From NCBI RefSeq assembly GCF_024398035.1, contig NZ_CP073748.1, positions 2,905,001-2,969,000 on the forward strand: a stretch of 64,000 nucleotides of DNA, written 5' to 3'. Of this stretch, positions 61,804 to 64,000 are shown piece by piece. Position numbers and translations under genes: made by a program. Each line of letters starts with the position of its first letter. The stretch's first letter is position 1. The stretch comes from Kordiimonas sp. SCSIO 12603 (lineage in GTDB: Bacteria; Pseudomonadota; Alphaproteobacteria; Sphingomonadales; Kordiimonadaceae). The notes under the pieces are model-generated. The model had not been told where the DNA came from and made no database searches. It was given only the letters and a program-made list of their open reading frames with translations.

Positions 61804-62817
61804 TTATGACAGAAGCGTGAGTTCTAGCTGATTAAGAACATAATAGAGTGCTACCATGGGGTTTGTCCCCATCACCCACATCAACCCGATTAGTGCGGCA
61901 GACCAGAACGCGATAGCCCATAACACATAAGGCTTCGCCATACGGCGTTCAAACCATAATCTTGGTTTAATACCTTTCGCTAAGAACACCACAAGGCCTG
62001 AAAGATTTACGCAAACGATATTTACAGAGAGCAGAAGCATGGCGCCATATGCCAACCTTAGCTCTCCTGCTCCTAACATAAATCCGAACGTAGCCGCAGG
62101 CGGCAGTAAAGCTACCGCTACCATTACGCCAACAAGTGTCATGGAAAGGCCTGAAGTAAGAGACAGCACACCAGCCACGCCAGATGCAGCAGCCAGCGCT
62201 ACACCACTTAAATCTACGTCTGTTCGTGCCATCAGTTCAGCACTATCAGGAATATAGCCCCAAATTACACCTACAAACATAGACATAAGAACCGCGACAG
62301 AAACGCCTGTTATACCTGTTAAGAATGCTTTGCGCATAAGGCTGCGATCACCCAGCGAGGTACCAAAAGCAAATGCCAGATTTGGCCCCAGGAAAGGGGC
62401 AATAACCATCGCACCGATCACTACTGCAATGTTATCCTGAATAAGCCCAACCAGAGCGACAATAGTGGAGAAGGCCGCAAGCATCAGATATGTCAAATCC
62501 ATATGTACGCTGGAAACCAGTTTTGGGTATAGCTCTTCGCGAGTATCAGATTGGCCCTGAATTCCCCCGGGTGCAGGAAGTGTCGCATCAACAGGTAATA
62601 TATTAATACGTGCCTGGGTAGAGGTTTTCACTAAACTATGAAGTTTATCAATGGTTTGCTGCCTGTTCTCTGCACTTGTTAGCAGAAAAAACATAGCATG
62701 ATCATCTTCCACATCGGTACCGCGCGTGAAGGACAAAACACCTTCACTGGCCGCCATCTTGCGGATGTTATTTTCTGCTGAAATAGGTGCGGTGATTTGT
62801 AAAAGCTTTAAGGCCAT
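61804..62817 (-). CDS. DUF389/TIGR00341 family membrane protein
   Basis: A 337-residue protein. The N-terminal soluble domain (about residues 1-85) precedes a membrane domain with about six helices. It contains MDLTYLMLAAFSTIVALVGLIQDNIAVVIGAMVIAPFLGPNLAFAFGT-type segments that mark DUF389. The start at 62817 has AAGGAG 6-7 bases upstream, and a longer frame lacks one. Function is unknown. The gene is on the same strand as ligA and 72 bases downstream of it. Confidence 0.88.
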   Translation of the reverse strand: MALKLLQITAPISAENNIRKMAASEGVLSFTRGTDVEDDHAMFFLLTSAENRQQTIDKLHSLVKTSTQARINILPVDATLPAPGGIQGQSDTREELYPKLVSSVHMDLTYLMLAAFSTIVALVGLIQDNIAVVIGAMVIAPFLGPNLAFAFGTSLGDRSLMRKAFLTGITGVSVAVLMSMFVGVIWGYIPDSAELMARTDVDLSGVALAAASGVAGVLSLTSGLSMTLVGVMVAVALLPPAATFGFMLGAGELRLAYGAMLLLSVNIVCVNLSGLVVFLAKGIKPRLWFERRMAKPYVLWAIAFWSAALIGLMWVMGTNPMVALYYVLNQLELTLLS

Positions 62818-62889
62818 AACTGCTCCTTCCCCCACGCCTGAGGGTAAGAGAGCAGTTCACAGCTTTCAATAGAAATCTTGGCTAATTTA

Positions 62890-64000
<1,111 letters not shown>

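Overview
The window is a gene-dense chromosomal segment of an alphaproteobacterium with a fairly low G+C content (roughly mid-40s percent by eye). Supporting evidence is the circularly permuted, two-piece type tmRNA gene, the alpha-type SspB adaptor, the hflK-hflC-degP order, the mreBCD-mrdA-rodA block and the alpha-type acetolactate synthase. A marine Kordiimonadales-like lineage is a guess that only database comparison could settle. I see no insertion sequence, prophage, CRISPR array, tRNA or rRNA gene. The last gene (ligA) runs off the right edge.

Layout. 0.2-3.4 kb: an exported orphan protein, a DUF2975 membrane protein with its small Cro/C1-type regulator, a glycosyltransferase and a CBS protein. 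3.6-6.2 kb: a plus-strand run of DUF1499 protein, small membrane protein, MscS channel and thioesterase, closed by a terminator. 6.3-10 kb: a cysteine-rich exported protein divergent from msrA, a giant TPR protein and a Zur/Fur regulator. 10.1-13.2 kb: a LuxR-LuxI quorum-sensing pair next to an exported M20 hydrolase. 13.3-18.7 kb: the rod-shape operon mreB-mreC-mreD-mrdA-rodA. 18.9-20.4 kb: two tandem CPBP proteases. 20.5-27.7 kb: branched-chain amino acid genes leuA, ilvC, ilvH, ilvB, then miaA with divergent serB. 28.6-32.1 kb: an exported HExxH protein, a MarR regulator, a metallophosphoesterase with a duplicated leader, and a PadR/HAAS pair. 32.3-37.3 kb: degP, hflC, hflK and the apbC Fe-S carrier. 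37.3-40.5 kb: folA, an orphan CHASE histidine kinase and thyA. 40.6-45 kb: ssrA (tmRNA), an MBL-fold protein, sspB and class I fumarase. 45.1-48.2 kb: a three-gene operon of unknown function (coiled-coil protein, lipoprotein, membrane protein). 48.5-52.2 kb: SulP transporter, GNAT, AlkD-like protein and a ribbon-helix-helix protein. 52.1-64 kb: AsmA, thioesterase, ClC channel, UvrD, PrmA, a small orphan, DUF389 protein and ligA.

Functional themes are cell shape (mre/mrd/rod), membrane quality control (HflKC, DegP, CPBP proteases, AsmA), trans-translation and tag-directed proteolysis (ssrA with sspB 2 kb away), branched-chain amino acid synthesis, thymidylate/folate metabolism and cell-cell signalling. 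The less explained parts are the leader sequence present twice upstream of the metallophosphoesterase, the three-gene coiled-coil/lipoprotein/membrane operon, the palindromes upstream of luxR and in the leuA region, the structured segments ahead of leuA and ilvB, and a motif shared between the marR promoter and two other intergenic regions.
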